NCBI RefSeq assembly: GCF_008014775.2 | Contig: NZ_CP144914.1 | Coordinates: forward strand, 1,736,001-1,800,000 | Direction of reading: 5' to 3' | Source: Alkalicoccus halolimnae | GTDB taxonomy: Bacteria; Bacillota; Bacilli; Bacillales; Salisediminibacteriaceae | DNA length: 64,000 nucleotides | In this document: in pieces, positions 8,016-16,899 of the stretch | How positions within the stretch are numbered: position 1 is the stretch's first letter | Layout of the letters: every line of letters begins with the position of its first letter | Notes under the pieces: generated by a model | Seen by the model: only the letters and a program-made list of their open reading frames with translations | Database searches by the model: none | Told to the model about the DNA's origin: nothing | Translations under genes and position numbers: made by a program

Positions 8016-9071
8016 ATGAAAAAAGCAGCTGTCATAGGAGCCGGGAGCTGGGGAACGGCTTTAGCAATGGTACTTGCTGATAATGGACATGAAGTTAAGC
8101 TTCTTTCGAGAACAGAGAAGCACGCAGATACTATTAATAAAACTCACAAAAATACCCGCTACTTATCCGGAGTGTCACTTCCGGAATCCATTAAAGCTTT
8201 TTCCTCCATGGAGGAAGCAGTATCCGGTGCTGATTTTATTGTGCTTGTTGTACCTACAAAGGCTATGAGGGAGGTTCTTCCTAAGCTGAAGCCTTTTATC
8301 AGCGAAAACGCTGTATTAGTTCATGCAAGTAAAGGAATTGAGCCTGAATCCCACATGCGTATTTCGGAAATTATTGCTGAAGAGCTTGATAACAGAGCAG
8401 TTGTATGTTTAAGTGGTCCGAGCCATGCAGAAGAAGTATGTAAACGTCAGCCCACAACAGTGACTTGTTCTTCCCTTCATATGGATCTTGCAGAAGAAGT
8501 GCAGGATCTATTTATGAATCAATCTTTCCGTGTTTATACCAATCCGGATTTAATTGGTGTGGAACTTGGCGGAGCGCTTAAAAATATTATTGCTATTGGT
8601 TCTGGAATGACAAGCGGACTTGGATTTGGTGATAATGCCCGGGCAGCACTAATGACCAGAGGCCTTGCAGAAATATCCAGACTGGGAGTGAAGCTTGGAG
8701 CCAATCCTTTAACCTTCTCCGGCCTTTCGGGTCTGGGAGATTTAATTGTTACATGCACCTCTTTTCACAGCAGAAACTGGCGGGCTGGTAACATGATTGG
8801 AAAAGGAATGTCGGTTTCCCAGACAGAAAATGAAATGGGAATGGTGGTAGAAGGAGTGCGCACGACGAAAGCTGCTTATCAGCTTTCGGAGAAATATCAT
8901 ATTGATATGCCTATTACAAGAGAACTGTATGCGGTGTTGTTTGAAGATAAAGATGTAGAGGAAGCAGTAGAGGCACTGATGGGCAGAGTGAAAAAAAAGG
9001 AAGTAGAAGAGTTAATGCGAGGTCAGACATCCTCCATGGGAAAAGATCCGCTTGACCACTTCGAGCCCTGA
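8016..9071 (+). CDS. gpsA: Glycerol-3-phosphate dehydrogenase [NAD(P)+]
   Basis: Reduces dihydroxyacetone phosphate to glycerol-3-phosphate for PlsY. The 351-residue protein opens with the Rossmann motif GAGSWGTALA (residues 8-17), and shows SKGIEPES, SGPSHAEEV, the catalytic Lys in GGALKNIIAIGSGM and GLSGLGDLIVTC, all typical of GpsA. The length is slightly over the usual 340. A hairpin terminator and then a long repeat copy follow; in B. subtilis yphE, yphF and spoIVA come next. Confidence 0.96.
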   Translation: MKKAAVIGAGSWGTALAMVLADNGHEVKLLSRTEKHADTINKTHKNTRYLSGVSLPESIKAFSSMEEAVSGADFIVLVVPTKAMREVLPKLKPFISENAVLVHASKGIEPESHMRISEIIAEELDNRAVVCLSGPSHAEEVCKRQPTTVTCSSLHMDLAEEVQDLFMNQSFRVYTNPDLIGVELGGALKNIIAIGSGMTSGLGFGDNARAALMTRGLAEISRLGVKLGANPLTFSGLSGLGDLIVTCTSFHSRNWRAGNMIGKGMSVSQTENEMGMVVEGVRTTKAAYQLSEKYHIDMPITRELYAVLFEDKDVEEAVEALMGRVKKKEVEELMRGQTSSMGKDPLDHFEP

Positions 9072-9143
9072 TTAGAAAATCAGCATATTTAAAACTTGAA
9101 ATCAGATGTTCGTGTAAATAAACTGTTGATTCTTATACACTTC

Positions 9144-9177
9144 AACTACCTTCATGGCGTTTACTATGAAGGTAGTT
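9144..9177 (+). terminator. Terminator-like hairpin after gpsA
   Basis: AACTACCTTCAT (9144-9155) pairs exactly with ATGAAGGTAGTT (9166-9177). The downstream tail is only moderately T-rich. Confidence 0.65.
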
Positions 9178-9215
9178 TGCTGTTATACAGCATACGACAG
9201 CATTTTTATTTGAAA

Positions 9216-9535
9216 GGCTGCCTTGAAAATACTGTAGATAATCGATGCACGGGCGCTTTCGTTTCCATGGGGCCAGGGCCGGCCTCAGCTAATTCCGTCC
9301 TCTCTTCCGTCGGGCGGGGTGGGATCCGTCCTTCACCGCCCCGGAGTCGCCCCATGTCCTCTGCAGCTTACGGTAAAAATACTGAGCAGCATCTAATAGA
9401 GAAGACCCCTTCTGAATAAACTTCCTTTCACCTGTATAGAATTGGGACCCTTCTTTCCTGTAAAAGGCCATTTTCATTCATTATGGTGCAGCGATCTTTC
9501 CTGAGTGTCTCTGTTAAAGCTCTCGTGTTGTTTTC
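9216..9535 (-). repeat. Interspersed repeat copy R2 (longest copy)
   Basis: Read on the minus strand, this copy contains the family core GGACGGAATTAGCTGAGGC (9282-9300) and CCCATGGAAACGAAAGCG (9254-9271), and ends with TTTTCAAGGCAGCC at 9216. Its upstream half matches copy R4 (32493-32640) over GCTGCACC...AAAATGGCC, a CTATACAG block and the CTGTTTTACGGTAGGCTG-like segment. Its far end (9504-9535) matches R1 (685-714). Short open frames are present but not conserved between copies. Most likely a non-autonomous mobile or structured non-coding element. Confidence 0.75.
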
Positions 9536-10000
9536 GGAGTAACAGTAGCTCTTTCACCTGCCGCGGAAAAAGTATGTGGTTTCCCTGACGGCCGGAAGGA
9601 CCTGCACGTACTTCCTCAGTCGTCTCTGCCCTGATCCTTTTTTTGGAATGAAAAACATAGTTCATGGAAAGCAGAAGTTCTTCTCTTGCCGTGAAGAAAA
9701 ATTCAATGGAAACATGACCGTGTAAGAAGCAGATTGGAAGATCCCGGAGAGGCGCAGCCCGCCCGGAAATCTCCGCCATCTCAGAGGTGAAGTGGACTTT
9801 TCTTCAATTTATTACCACCAGACTTTTACACAGCTTGTTATTTGAAAGGATTAGCTGATAAATTGGAAATTATTTTCTATTAAATCGTTGATAACTGTTA
9901 TGTACATAGTGAAATTCCAACGTACGCAAGTCATGCATCGTCAGCAATATTGTGCTATAATAATGCAGAATTGAAGGGTGAAAGGGGGAGGAAATAAAAA
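9536..10000. other. Unassigned sequence between repeat R2 and yphE
   Basis: Part of this may be the outer portion of the R2 element on the minus strand, since it is more GC-rich than the surroundings up to about 9780. A 101-codon open frame there resembles nothing I recognise and is not supported. A TATAAT at 9956-9961 could be the -10 of the yphE promoter, but the -35 is poor. Confidence 0.35.
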
Positions 10001-10204
10001 ATGTTTGAAGATCCATTACTGAAAATGTGGGTGTCTTTTATTGCAATAGGTCTCATGTTTCTCTCCGTCGTTATTACGATTTTTACAAAGGAAAAATTGT
10101 CCGGCTTTCTTCGTTATTCACTATTAACAATAAGTTTTGTATGCATTATGGTATCGGGTATTATCGTAATGCTGGTGACATTCAGCGGGCCGGTTCCCGA
10201 TTAA
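10001..10204 (+). CDS. yphE: DUF2768 small membrane protein YphE
   Basis: A 67-residue protein with two predicted membrane helices (about residues 10-27 and 38-60) and a short polar link containing FTKEKL. It matches in size and position B. subtilis YphE, a DUF2768 protein of unknown function lying between gpsA and yphF. The ATG follows a GGGGGAGG site. Probably co-transcribed with yphF, 27 bp downstream. Function unknown. Confidence 0.75.
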   Translation: MFEDPLLKMWVSFIAIGLMFLSVVITIFTKEKLSGFLRYSLLTISFVCIMVSGIIVMLVTFSGPVPD

Positions 10205-10231
10205 TAAATTATTTAGTGAGGCAGGGGTAGT

Positions 10232-10954
10232 ATGAGAATAAAACCGCTGATTTTCGCAGCTGTTTCCGTTTTACTGCTTTCTGGATGTCTGTACCCTCAG
10301 GAAGAAAGAAGCCGGGATTCAGGTCCCAATCAGGAACAGCTTGAAAGGGTTCAGACTGCTGTTACTCAGTTTCACCAGAACACCGGTGTACTTCCTATAG
10401 CTACAAGGGAGGCAGACACTCCAATTTTTCGTAAATATCCAGTACAGTTTACTCAGTTAATACCAACTTATCTGAGTGAACCTCCAGGTAATTCTTTTGA
10501 AAATGGAGGAACTTATCAATATGTACTGATAAATGTAGAAGAGATGCCGGAAGTTAAACTGATAGATTTAACCACGGTGCGTAAAATTCAGGAGTTAGAG
10601 ACAAGGTTATTCACTTACAGAAGCACAAATGATTATGCACCTGTAGAAGAAGTGATCGGCAACGAACTTTTAAAGCTTGATTATGAAGCTTTAGGATATG
10701 AAGAAGAACCGGTAGTGGACAGTCCTTTTCACCCGGATCATTTACTGCCGCTTTTATATACAACTGATGGAGACGTTGTTATTGATTACTCGCTCGATAT
10801 CAGGCATTATATGGAGGAATATGGCATGGGTGAATATGAAGAAGGCGATGACCTCCGGTGGTTGTTAGTGGATGAAGCTCCTTTTGTGCCTGCTTATTCT
10901 CTTCCGCAGACAGTAGAAAACGGAGAAATTCATTTTATAAAAGAAGAAAATTAA
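10232..10954 (+). CDS. yphF: Lipoprotein YphF (DUF3939-like)
   Basis: A 240-residue secreted lipoprotein: a short positive N terminus, a hydrophobic stretch and the lipobox LLSGC with Cys19 as the predicted lipid anchor. The mature part is strongly acidic with no recognised catalytic motif. Position after yphE and general size agree with B. subtilis YphF, whose role is unknown. In B. subtilis spoIVA comes next; here a strong terminator and then hbs follow. The exact family name is from synteny and memory. Confidence 0.72.
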   Translation: MRIKPLIFAAVSVLLLSGCLYPQEERSRDSGPNQEQLERVQTAVTQFHQNTGVLPIATREADTPIFRKYPVQFTQLIPTYLSEPPGNSFENGGTYQYVLINVEEMPEVKLIDLTTVRKIQELETRLFTYRSTNDYAPVEEVIGNELLKLDYEALGYEEEPVVDSPFHPDHLLPLLYTTDGDVVIDYSLDIRHYMEEYGMGEYEEGDDLRWLLVDEAPFVPAYSLPQTVENGEIHFIKEEN

Positions 10955-10958
10955 GGGA

Positions 10959-10998
10959 AGCTCTGAAAATAACAAAGCTTATTTTCAGAGCTTTTTTT
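10959..10998 (+). terminator. Intrinsic terminator after yphF
   Basis: AGCTCTGAAAAT (10959-10970) pairs exactly with ATTTTCAGAGCT (10981-10992), followed by seven T. It begins a few bases after the yphF stop codon. Confidence 0.9.
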
Positions 10999-11059
10999 CA
11001 TAAAAATTTCCATTTTCACCAAAAAATCAATAAAAAAACAAAGAAAAACGTAAAAATTG

Positions 11060-11088
11060 TTGAATTTAGAGGCTTTTTCGTTTAACAT
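11060..11088 (+). promoter_or_regulatory. Predicted sigma-A promoter of hbs
   Basis: TTGAAT (11060-11065) and TAACAT (11083-11088) are separated by exactly 17 bases, in an AT-rich region about 90 bp before the hbs start. Confidence 0.6.
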
Positions 11089-11177
11089 AAGCCTTGTTAT
11101 CCCGTCATATCAAGGGTTAACAGATTTTTAAGAATTATAAAGAGGATATGAGTTTAGTCTGTAGGGAGGTGAGTATT

Positions 11178-11450
11178 GTGAACAAAACAGAACTTATCAA
11201 CGCAGTTGCTGAAAAAACAGAGCTTTCTAAGAAAGATGCGACAGGTGCTGTTGATGCAGTCTTTGATATTATCACTGACGCACTTCAAAAGCAGGAGAAA
11301 GTTCAGTTGATCGGATTCGGTAACTTTGAAGTACGCGAGCGTGCGGCACGTAAAGGTCGTAATCCGCAGACTGGAGAAGAGATTGAAATTCCTGCAAGCA
11401 ACGTACCTGCATTTAAGCCGGGTAAGGCACTTAAAGATGCAGTTAAGTAA
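11178..11450 (+). CDS. hbs: HU-type DNA-binding protein HBsu
   Basis: The main nucleoid protein; it bends and compacts DNA non-specifically and is essential in B. subtilis. The 90-residue sequence has the HU pattern throughout: [19 protein letters not shown] at the N terminus, [19 protein letters not shown] for the beta arm, and the [14 protein letters not shown] end. GTG 11178 is chosen since it gives the standard N terminus and stands 7-8 bases after GGGAGGTGAG. Its own promoter and terminator flank it, as expected for a highly expressed single gene. Confidence 0.97.
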   Translation: MNKTELINAVAEKTELSKKDATGAVDAVFDIITDALQKQEKVQLIGFGNFEVRERAARKGRNPQTGEEIEIPASNVPAFKPGKALKDAVK

Positions 11451-11486
11451 AAAAAATTACATAAGTAGCCTTATGTAATAAAGAAA

Positions 11487-11520
11487 CCCGATAAGCTTCG
11501 GCTTACCGGGATTTCTTTTT
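11487..11520 (+). terminator. Intrinsic terminator after hbs
   Basis: CCCGATAAGC (11487-11496), a stable TTCG tetraloop, and GCTTACCGGG (11501-11510), then a T-rich tail. Confidence 0.9.
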
Positions 11521-11541
11521 GTTCTGAGCTCGATTTGTTGT

Positions 11542-11570
11542 TTTACAATTTACAGCTGTGCTATTATCAT
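11542..11570 (+). promoter_or_regulatory. Predicted promoter of folE-mtrB
   Basis: TTTACA (11542-11547) and TATCAT (11565-11570) with a 17-base spacer, about 60 bp before the folE start. Confidence 0.45.
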
Positions 11571-11629
11571 TACATTGCTTATTATACAAATTAAACGTAC
11601 CAGTTTAAGCTGAATGGGGGAAGTTTATA

Positions 11630-12193
11630 ATGGCTCAGGTGGATCACGAAAAAATTGAACAGGCAGTTACAATGATTCTTGAAGCTGTGGGGGAAGACCC
11701 TAAAAGAGAAGGTTTGGAAGATACTCCTAAACGAGTTGCCAGAATGTATGAAGAGATTTTTCAAGGGCTGAAGCAGGATCCGAAAGAACATTTTAAAACG
11801 GTATTTGGGGAAGATCATGAAGAACTTGTTTTAGTTAAAGATATTCCATTTTACTCTACCTGCGAGCACCATCTTGTACCTTTTTTTGGTAAAGTACATA
11901 TAGGCTATTTACCTAAAGGAGGTAAGGTTACTGGTTTAAGTAAAATGGCAAGAGCTGTAGAGGCAGTGACGAAGCGGCCTCAGCTTCAAGAACGGATTAC
12001 ATCGACAATTGCTGATTCCATGGTGGAAACTCTGAATCCACTGGGAGTTATTGTTATTGTAGAAGCAGAGCATATGTGTATGACGATGCGTGGAGTTAAA
12101 AAACCGGGTTCCCAAACGGTTACCTCCGCGGTTAGAGGAGCTTTTAAAGATAATGATGCTGCTCGTGCCGAAGTAATGGCATTAATTAAATAA
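11630..12193 (+). CDS. folE: GTP cyclohydrolase I (MtrA)
   Basis: Converts GTP to dihydroneopterin triphosphate, the first step of folate synthesis. The 187-residue protein has the zinc-site segment [18 protein letters not shown], the [10 protein letters not shown] helix, [12 protein letters not shown] with the second zinc Cys, and TSAVRGAF near the end, all diagnostic of FolE. As in B. subtilis, where it is called mtrA, it is followed at once by mtrB, so the operon joins folate synthesis and the tryptophan regulator. Confidence 0.97.
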   Translation: MAQVDHEKIEQAVTMILEAVGEDPKREGLEDTPKRVARMYEEIFQGLKQDPKEHFKTVFGEDHEELVLVKDIPFYSTCEHHLVPFFGKVHIGYLPKGGKVTGLSKMARAVEAVTKRPQLQERITSTIADSMVETLNPLGVIVIVEAEHMCMTMRGVKKPGSQTVTSAVRGAFKDNDAARAEVMALIK

Positions 12194-12211
12194 GGCCGAG
12201 GAGGAATAAAC

Positions 12212-12433
12212 GTGGCACAGTCCAATGATTATATTGTTATTAAAGCAAATCAGGATGGAGTAAACGTAATAGGCCTCACCCGCGGTACGGATACGAGGTT
12301 TCACCACTCCGAAAAGCTGGATAAAAATGAAATGATGATCGCTCAGTTTACTGAACATACTTCAGCTATAAAAATACGCGGCGACGCAACGATTCAAACT
12401 GCTCATGGAGAAATGAAAAGTGGAAACGAATAA
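12212..12433 (+). CDS. mtrB: trp RNA-binding attenuation protein TRAP
   Basis: A 73-residue subunit of the 11-mer ring that binds tryptophan and then wraps RNA carrying (G/U)AG triplets, shutting down trp gene expression. It shows the TRAP pattern: [22 protein letters not shown] for the tryptophan site, [23 protein letters not shown], and RGDATIQT near the C terminus with the conserved charged residues of the RNA-binding rim. GTG 12212 follows GAGGAGG. A matching array of triplets lies before trpE at 20345-20426, so regulator and likely target are both in this window. No anti-TRAP gene is seen here. Confidence 0.96.
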   Translation: MAQSNDYIVIKANQDGVNVIGLTRGTDTRFHHSEKLDKNEMMIAQFTEHTSAIKIRGDATIQTAHGEMKSGNE

Positions 12434-12441
12434 ACTATTGC

Positions 12442-12476
12442 AAAAACGTGCCGCTTGAACATGCGACACGTTTTTT
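12442..12476 (+). terminator. Intrinsic terminator after mtrB
   Basis: AAAAACGTG (12442-12450) pairs with CACGTTTTT near 12467-12475 around an inner CCGC/GCG stem; six T close the structure. Confidence 0.85.
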
Positions 12477-12609
12477 ACCGTGTTATTGCTATGCTGGTAA
12501 AACTTCCGGAAGTGCCTTCCTCGTTGGAATTTAATTATGATATACTAAACTAACTGGTCTGTAAGCCGTTTTAAGCTCTAAGTGAACAGGCCGTTTGGAG
12601 GAAATGATG

Positions 12610-13326
12610 ATGACTGCAACATATGATAACATTCATATCATACATAAATTAACGACGGAATTTTACCAGCAGACTAAAGAACCTTTTATTCAAAGATATA
12701 TACCTGAACCTGTAATGAATCCAATGCAGGCAGGGTTATTATTATTCATGCTTGATAATTCAAAAATCGCAGTTTCATCTTCTCAGTCTGTGACTTTGGC
12801 TGCTCTTCTCATTCAGGCAGCAATGGACACGCATGATCGTATCGGCACAGCGGAGGTCGATTCGGAAATTGAAAGAAAGCAGAGGCAGCTCACAGTTCTT
12901 GCAGGGGACTATTACAGCAGTCTTTACTATACTCTTCTCGCCGGATGCGGTGAGCCTCGATTCATCAGAATTATGTCAAAAGCCGTACAGGAAATTAACG
13001 AAGCTAAAATGAGAACTTTAGAGGCCGTTGATGCCGGCACAGCTCTTGAGCACTATATGGTGGTTCGAAGTGCCATGACGACTCACCTTGCTGCCTATTT
13101 AGGATTTGCATCTGCTATTCCGGACCTGCGCCGGCTCTTTCTTTTGCAGAGTTTAAAGGAAAAGCAGACAGGTTTCCTGCTTTATTCAGCGCTAAGTAAA
13201 AGTCCTATGAACAAAATCGAAAAGACTGATCAACTCCACAGTCAGATTGTAAATTCAACTAAAGAGGATTTTGGTCTGCAATCAAAAATTGAGGAAGAAG
13301 CAAATAGAATATATATGATTCCCTGA
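12610..13326 (+). CDS. hepS: Heptaprenyl diphosphate synthase component I
   Basis: The non-catalytic small subunit that with HepT makes the C35 diphosphate for the menaquinone-7 side chain. The 238-residue helical protein fits HepS in size and position (after mtrB, before menG) and has the conserved ADSEI-like segment VDSEIERKQRQLTVLAGDYYSS and the LSPMN-like LSKSPMNKIEK. The third of three consecutive ATG codons (12610) is chosen because it is 8 bases after GGAGG; 12604 and 12607 are alternatives. Sequence conservation in this subunit is low, so synteny carries part of the call. Confidence 0.88.
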   Translation: MTATYDNIHIIHKLTTEFYQQTKEPFIQRYIPEPVMNPMQAGLLLFMLDNSKIAVSSSQSVTLAALLIQAAMDTHDRIGTAEVDSEIERKQRQLTVLAGDYYSSLYYTLLAGCGEPRFIRIMSKAVQEINEAKMRTLEAVDAGTALEHYMVVRSAMTTHLAAYLGFASAIPDLRRLFLLQSLKEKQTGFLLYSALSKSPMNKIEKTDQLHSQIVNSTKEDFGLQSKIEEEANRIYMIP

Positions 13327-13344
13327 AGACAGGAGCGTTTCCAT

Positions 13345-14061
13345 ATGGCATTATCCAAAGAACAGAAGGTGCACGAAATTTTTGAATCCATCTCGGATCA
13401 ATACGATAAAATGAACGCAATTATAAGCTTTCAGAGACATGTAGCCTGGCGGAAAGATACGATGGAATATATGAACGTGCAGGCTGGACAAAAAGCGCTG
13501 GATGTCTGCTGTGGTACTGCAGACTGGACAATTCAGCTGGCGGAAGCATGCGGACCTTCAGGTGCAGTGAAAGGTCTGGATTTCAGTCGTAAGATGCTCG
13601 ATATCGGCGTTGAAAAGATAAATGATTATAAGCAGATAGAATTGATCCAGGGAAATGCAATGGAACTACCTTTTGAAGACAACACTTTTCATTACGTCAC
13701 GATCGGATTCGGCCTGCGTAACGTTCCTGATTATGTCCAGGTTTTAAAAGAAATGCACAGGGTAGTAAAACCCGGAGGCACGGTGGTTTGTCTTGAAACC
13801 TCCCAGCCGACTCTGCCGGTTTTCAAACAGCTCTACTGGTTTTATTTCACTTATATTATGCCTTTTTTCGGAAGAGTTTTTGCCAAAAGCTATGAACAGT
13901 ATTCCTGGCTGCAGGAGTCAACAAAGCAGTTTCCTGATAAACAAAGACTGGCACTAATGTTTTACGAAGCAGGCTTTGATACGGTAAAAATCAAATCTTA
14001 CTCAGCGGGGGCAGCGGCTTCTCATTTTGCTGTTAAAGGTGGAACGAGGGGGCACTCATGA
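13345..14061 (+). CDS. menG: Demethylmenaquinone methyltransferase
   Basis: Performs the last step of menaquinone synthesis, C-methylation of demethylmenaquinone with S-adenosylmethionine. The 238-residue protein has the UbiE/MenG marks: [17 protein letters not shown] at the N terminus, SAM motif [12 protein letters not shown] near residue 51, [13 protein letters not shown], and the FGLRNVPD signature near residue 125. It is used by both the classical and the futalosine route. The stop overlaps the start of the next prenyltransferase by 4 bp. Confidence 0.96.
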   Translation: MALSKEQKVHEIFESISDQYDKMNAIISFQRHVAWRKDTMEYMNVQAGQKALDVCCGTADWTIQLAEACGPSGAVKGLDFSRKMLDIGVEKINDYKQIELIQGNAMELPFEDNTFHYVTIGFGLRNVPDYVQVLKEMHRVVKPGGTVVCLETSQPTLPVFKQLYWFYFTYIMPFFGRVFAKSYEQYSWLQESTKQFPDKQRLALMFYEAGFDTVKIKSYSAGAAASHFAVKGGTRGHS

Positions 14062-14924
14062 GGAAAATAAAAATTATTCTGGAAATGATAAAATTTGAAC
14101 ATACGGTTTTTGCACTGCCCTTTGCATTTTTGGGAGCTGTACTTGGCAGTATGCTTATTAACGGAGGCTGGCCGCCTTTAATCGATTGGCTGTGGATCAC
14201 TCTTGCCATGGTAGGGGCCCGGAGTGCAGCTATGTCACTGAATAGAGTTATTGATGCAAAAATCGATAAAGAGAACCCGCGGACTGCTGAAAGAGCTATT
14301 CCTGCCGGACTGCTGTCTGTATCTGAAACGATTCTGTTTATAGTGGTTTCTTTTTTTGTGCTTATATTAGCTGCATACCAGCTTAATATGCTGGCGGTTT
14401 ATTTACTTCCAATAGCAGTATTTTTTCTCGTTTTTTATTCCTATACAAAACGTTTCACGTGGGCCTGTCATCTGTTTTTAGGTATAACTATCGGTTTAGC
14501 ACCGCTTGGAGGATGGGTTGCTGCTACGGGAACGCTTACATGGGAGGCGATGGTACTATTTGCAGCAGTAGCTTTATGGACAGCGGGATTCGATGTCATA
14601 TATGCTACACAGGATGCTGAATATGATAAAGATGTTAAGCTGCATTCAATACCAAGCAGATTTGGTATCGCAAGAGCCCTTACTTTCGCAAGAGTCTTCC
14701 ATATCATCAGTTTTACAGCAATGCTTGTATTAATATTAATTACACCACTGGGCTGGATTTACCTGACTGGAACGATTGCAGTTGGTGTGATTATGGTCTA
14801 CGAGCATTCTTTAGTCTCACCAAATGATTTATCGAAAGTCAGCGTAGCTTTTTTTACAATGAATGGAATAATCAGTATACTAATGCTTGTATTTACAATC
14901 GGAGATTTATTAATTACAGCCTGA
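14058..14924 (+). CDS. mqnP: UbiA-family prenyltransferase, probable futalosine-pathway MqnP
   Basis: A 288-residue membrane protein with about eight helices that would attach the heptaprenyl chain to a naphthoate precursor. The first Asp-rich motif is NRVIDAKID at residues 62-70 (Asn62, Asp66, Asp70) followed by [11 protein letters not shown], and the second is [11 protein letters not shown] near residue 182. The [13 protein letters not shown] block and the pairing with mqnA point to MqnP and not MenA. It overlaps menG by 4 bp and is followed by mqnA, an arrangement absent from B. subtilis, where hepT comes straight after menG. Confidence 0.82.
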   Translation: MRKIKIILEMIKFEHTVFALPFAFLGAVLGSMLINGGWPPLIDWLWITLAMVGARSAAMSLNRVIDAKIDKENPRTAERAIPAGLLSVSETILFIVVSFFVLILAAYQLNMLAVYLLPIAVFFLVFYSYTKRFTWACHLFLGITIGLAPLGGWVAATGTLTWEAMVLFAAVALWTAGFDVIYATQDAEYDKDVKLHSIPSRFGIARALTFARVFHIISFTAMLVLILITPLGWIYLTGTIAVGVIMVYEHSLVSPNDLSKVSVAFFTMNGIISILMLVFTIGDLLITA

Positions 14925-14942
14925 TAAAGAGGAGGAACTTTA

Positions 14943-15809
14943 ATGTCGTTGAAAGTCGGAGAAATAAATTACACAAATATCATGCCAATGTTTTCGAAAC
15001 TTCCCCGGCAGCTTTTGACAGACAGAGGCTTTCAATTTATACAGGCTGTACCCGCTGAATTAAATCAATTAATGGCGGAAGGAAAAGTGGATGTGGGTGG
15101 GATCAGTTCTTTTGAATATGCGAGGAATCCGCAGGCGTATCTGGTTCTTCCTAATCTATCTGTTTCTTCTATTGGATCTGTCGGCTCCATTTTTTTATTC
15201 TCAAAACTGCCGATTCAGGAACTTGATCAAGCGGATATAGCTCTTACATCAAGCTCGGCTACTTCTGTACATCTGCTGAAAATTCTGCTTAAACGTTATA
15301 TATATGTAAATCCCGAGTATTATGTAGAAACTCCTTCTATACAAGAAATGTTGAATAAGTATGACGCATGCCTTTTGATTGGTGATGATGCAATCAAAGC
15401 TTCCTGGGAACAGCCTGCATTATACCGTTATGATCTGGGAGCGTTATGGTACGAGTGGACCGGCTACCCTATGACATATGCTTTATTTGCAGTACGGAGA
15501 ACAGCAGCAGCTGCTAATAAACCTGAGATTCAGCTGCTTTATGAGTCCTTCATCCAAAGTAAATTTGATAATATGAAGGATTCTTTTGCTGAGCTTATAA
15601 AAAATATTAATAATACTGTCGGTGGAAGTGAAGATTTTTGGGAAAATTATTTCCGGAACCTGCACTTCGGCCTATCAGACGAGCATTTTAAAGGCCTGGA
15701 ACTTTATATCCGCCTTCTCGCAGAAGACGGATATATTTACGGTAAGGCCGGAATTGAATTATGGCAGCCGGTAAACGATGATAAAATCAGTAAGGTGGAC
15801 GTAACATGA
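14943..15809 (+). CDS. mqnA: Chorismate dehydratase MqnA
   Basis: First enzyme of the futalosine pathway: it dehydrates chorismate to 3-enolpyruvoyl benzoate. The 288-residue protein resembles periplasmic-binding folds without a signal peptide, and shows the family N terminus KVGEINYTNIMPMF, VPAELNQLMAEGKVDVGGIS, the loop SVGSIFLFSK, LIGDDAIK, and DLGALWYEWTGYPMTYALF. A GAGGAGG site precedes ATG 14943. The gene overlaps hepT by 4 bp. It commits chorismate from the aro genes a few kb downstream to menaquinone. Confidence 0.93.
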   Translation: MSLKVGEINYTNIMPMFSKLPRQLLTDRGFQFIQAVPAELNQLMAEGKVDVGGISSFEYARNPQAYLVLPNLSVSSIGSVGSIFLFSKLPIQELDQADIALTSSSATSVHLLKILLKRYIYVNPEYYVETPSIQEMLNKYDACLLIGDDAIKASWEQPALYRYDLGALWYEWTGYPMTYALFAVRRTAAAANKPEIQLLYESFIQSKFDNMKDSFAELIKNINNTVGGSEDFWENYFRNLHFGLSDEHFKGLELYIRLLAEDGYIYGKAGIELWQPVNDDKISKVDVT

Positions 15810-16777
15810 CTTTAGCTGAAATATATAAGGACCTGCGTTCTGACATCCTCAAACTGGAAAAAGAAATAGAAACACAGGTTGGAGCGGAACATTGCGTATT
15901 GAGAGCAGCCTCAAATCATATTTTAAAAGCGGGAGGGAAAAGAATCCGGCCTGTTTTTGTACTTTTGAGTGCCAGATACGGGCAATACAATCTTGAAGAA
16001 ATAAAAAAAGTAGCCGTTCCTCTGGAGTTAATTCATATGGCCTCTCTCGTTCACGATGATGTTATTGATAATGCGGATGTCAGGCGCGGAAAAAAGACAA
16101 TTAAATCGAAATGGGACAACCGGGTCGCAATGTATACCGGAGATTATATTTTTGCTAAAGCGACGGAAATAGCAACATTCAGTAAATATTCTGAAATTCA
16201 TCCCATTTTAGCTCATGCTATGAGGGAAATGTGCATCGGAGAAGTAGAGCAGCTCCGGGATCAATTTATTACGGAACAGACGCTTCGTCAGTATCTGCGA
16301 AGAATAAAAAGGAAAACAGCACTGCTCATTTCTGTCAGCTGTGAATTGGGGGCTGTGGTTTCCGAAGCTGATAAATCAGCGCAGCATGCCTTGAAATGGT
16401 ACGGTTACTACGCTGGGATGGCTTTCCAGATTACTGATGATATTCTTGATTTCGTAGGCACAGAGAAGGAACTAGGCAAACCGGCAGGAAGTGATCTTAT
16501 TCAGGGGAACATCACTTATCCAGCTTTGTATGCTATGCAGAAAAACCCCGAATTTCATAGAAAAGTGCAGCGCTACATGAAAAATCCCGGCTCTTATCCA
16601 CTTAATGTCCAGGAGTCTGTAACCATCATCAGAGAGAGCGGAGCCGTTGAAGCATCCAAAGCCCTTGCAGATCAATATGTAAATAAAGCTGTGAAAATGC
16701 TGAAAGGAATTGATGAGTCTCCAGAGAGGTCTTCTTTAAGTAAAATTGCTTCTTATATAGGAAGCCGAAACTTTTAA
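15806..16777 (+). CDS. hepT: Heptaprenyl diphosphate synthase component II
   Basis: The catalytic trans-prenyltransferase subunit that extends farnesyl diphosphate with IPP to C35. The 323-residue protein has the first Asp-rich motif [13 protein letters not shown] (Asp84-Asp88), GGKRIRP at about residue 43 for IPP binding, and the second Asp-rich motif ITDDILDF near residue 211. It overlaps mqnA by 4 bp, so prenyl-chain synthesis and ring synthesis are in one transcription unit from hepS onward. Confidence 0.95.
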   Translation: MTLAEIYKDLRSDILKLEKEIETQVGAEHCVLRAASNHILKAGGKRIRPVFVLLSARYGQYNLEEIKKVAVPLELIHMASLVHDDVIDNADVRRGKKTIKSKWDNRVAMYTGDYIFAKATEIATFSKYSEIHPILAHAMREMCIGEVEQLRDQFITEQTLRQYLRRIKRKTALLISVSCELGAVVSEADKSAQHALKWYGYYAGMAFQITDDILDFVGTEKELGKPAGSDLIQGNITYPALYAMQKNPEFHRKVQRYMKNPGSYPLNVQESVTIIRESGAVEASKALADQYVNKAVKMLKGIDESPERSSLSKIASYIGSRNF

Positions 16778-16779
16778 TA

Positions 16780-16815
16780 AACAACTCTGTGCATGAAGCA
16801 TGGGGTTGTTTGTGG
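16780..16815 (+). terminator. Hairpin after hepT
   Basis: AACAACTCTGTGC (16780-16792) pairs along its whole length with GCATGGGGTTGTT (16798-16810) when G-U pairs are allowed; the T-tail is short. Confidence 0.55.
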
Positions 16816-16831
16816 ATAATCATTGAAAGCG

Positions 16832-16860
16832 TTGTCATGGGGCTGTATGTTTGTTATAGT
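16832..16860 (+). promoter_or_regulatory. Predicted sigma-A promoter of ndk
   Basis: TTGTCA (16832-16837) and TATAGT (16855-16860) with a 17-base spacer, 40 bp before the ndk start. Confidence 0.7.
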
Positions 16861-16899
16861 GGAATAGAATTACATATTTTGCATTCAGGAGTGGTTAAA

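Noticed and set aside
9474..9779. 101-codon frame on the minus strand next to repeat R2
   Set aside because: It runs partly into repeat sequence, its frame is not conserved in the other copies, the composition is unlike a folded protein and no good start site is seen.
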